A program made the translations under genes and the position numbers. From Victivallales bacterium (GTDB taxonomy: Bacteria > Verrucomicrobiota > Lentisphaeria > Oligosphaerales > Oligosphaeraceae): a DNA stretch of 6,733 nt. Positions 6,729-6,733 of this stretch are shown piece by piece. The stretch lies in contig JAFZZD010000157.1 in NCBI GenBank assembly GCA_017615955.1, positions 1-6,733 on the forward strand, written 5' to 3'. The notes below the pieces were generated by a model, which did no database searches, was not told the origin of the DNA, and saw only the letters and a list, made by a program, of their open reading frames with translations. Numbering within the stretch: position 1 is the stretch's first letter; the number at the start of each line of letters is the position of its first letter.

Positions 6729-6733
6729 ACCAA

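Overview
The window carries three complete protein genes, all on the minus strand and reading right to left, with very little non-coding DNA between them. They look like one operon for glycan breakdown and sugar uptake. The gene types are a GH99/WbsX-like glycosidase, a long sodium:solute symporter, and a secreted DUF4838 protein with C-terminal CBM9-like domains. Together with roughly even base composition, cysteine-rich proteins and short GC-rich palindromes in the intergenic DNA, this suggests an uncultured, probably anaerobic member of the PVC group, most likely Lentisphaerota (Victivallales-like). That assignment is inference from gene style; no rRNA or other phylogenetic marker is present.

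Layout, in transcription order. Positions 6616-6733 are the upstream region, with a perfect 9-bp palindrome at the window edge and a possible -10 box. Positions 5464-6615 encode a 383-residue cytoplasmic GH99-like/WbsX-like protein. A 78-nt spacer (5386-5463) holds a heptamer tandem repeat (unit GTGGACA on the coding strand), a small hairpin and a good ribosome binding site. Positions 3064-5385 encode a 773-residue sodium:solute symporter. Its stop overlaps the start of the next gene by 4 nt (ATGA). Positions 62-3067 encode a 1001-residue exported DUF4838 protein with two C-terminal carbohydrate-binding-like domains. Positions 1-61 hold a 9-bp GC-rich hairpin just past the last stop codon. No gap exceeds about 120 nt, and no tRNA, rRNA, CRISPR array or transposase is visible.

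Working model (inference): the exported DUF4838 protein binds and processes a glycan outside the cytoplasm. The symporter, translationally coupled to it, imports the released sugar or small oligosaccharide with sodium. The cytoplasmic GH99-like enzyme cleaves a glycosidic bond in the imported product. There is no SusC/SusD pair, ABC transporter, regulator or sugar kinase in the window, so the unit is compact and its substrate cannot be read from the sequence.
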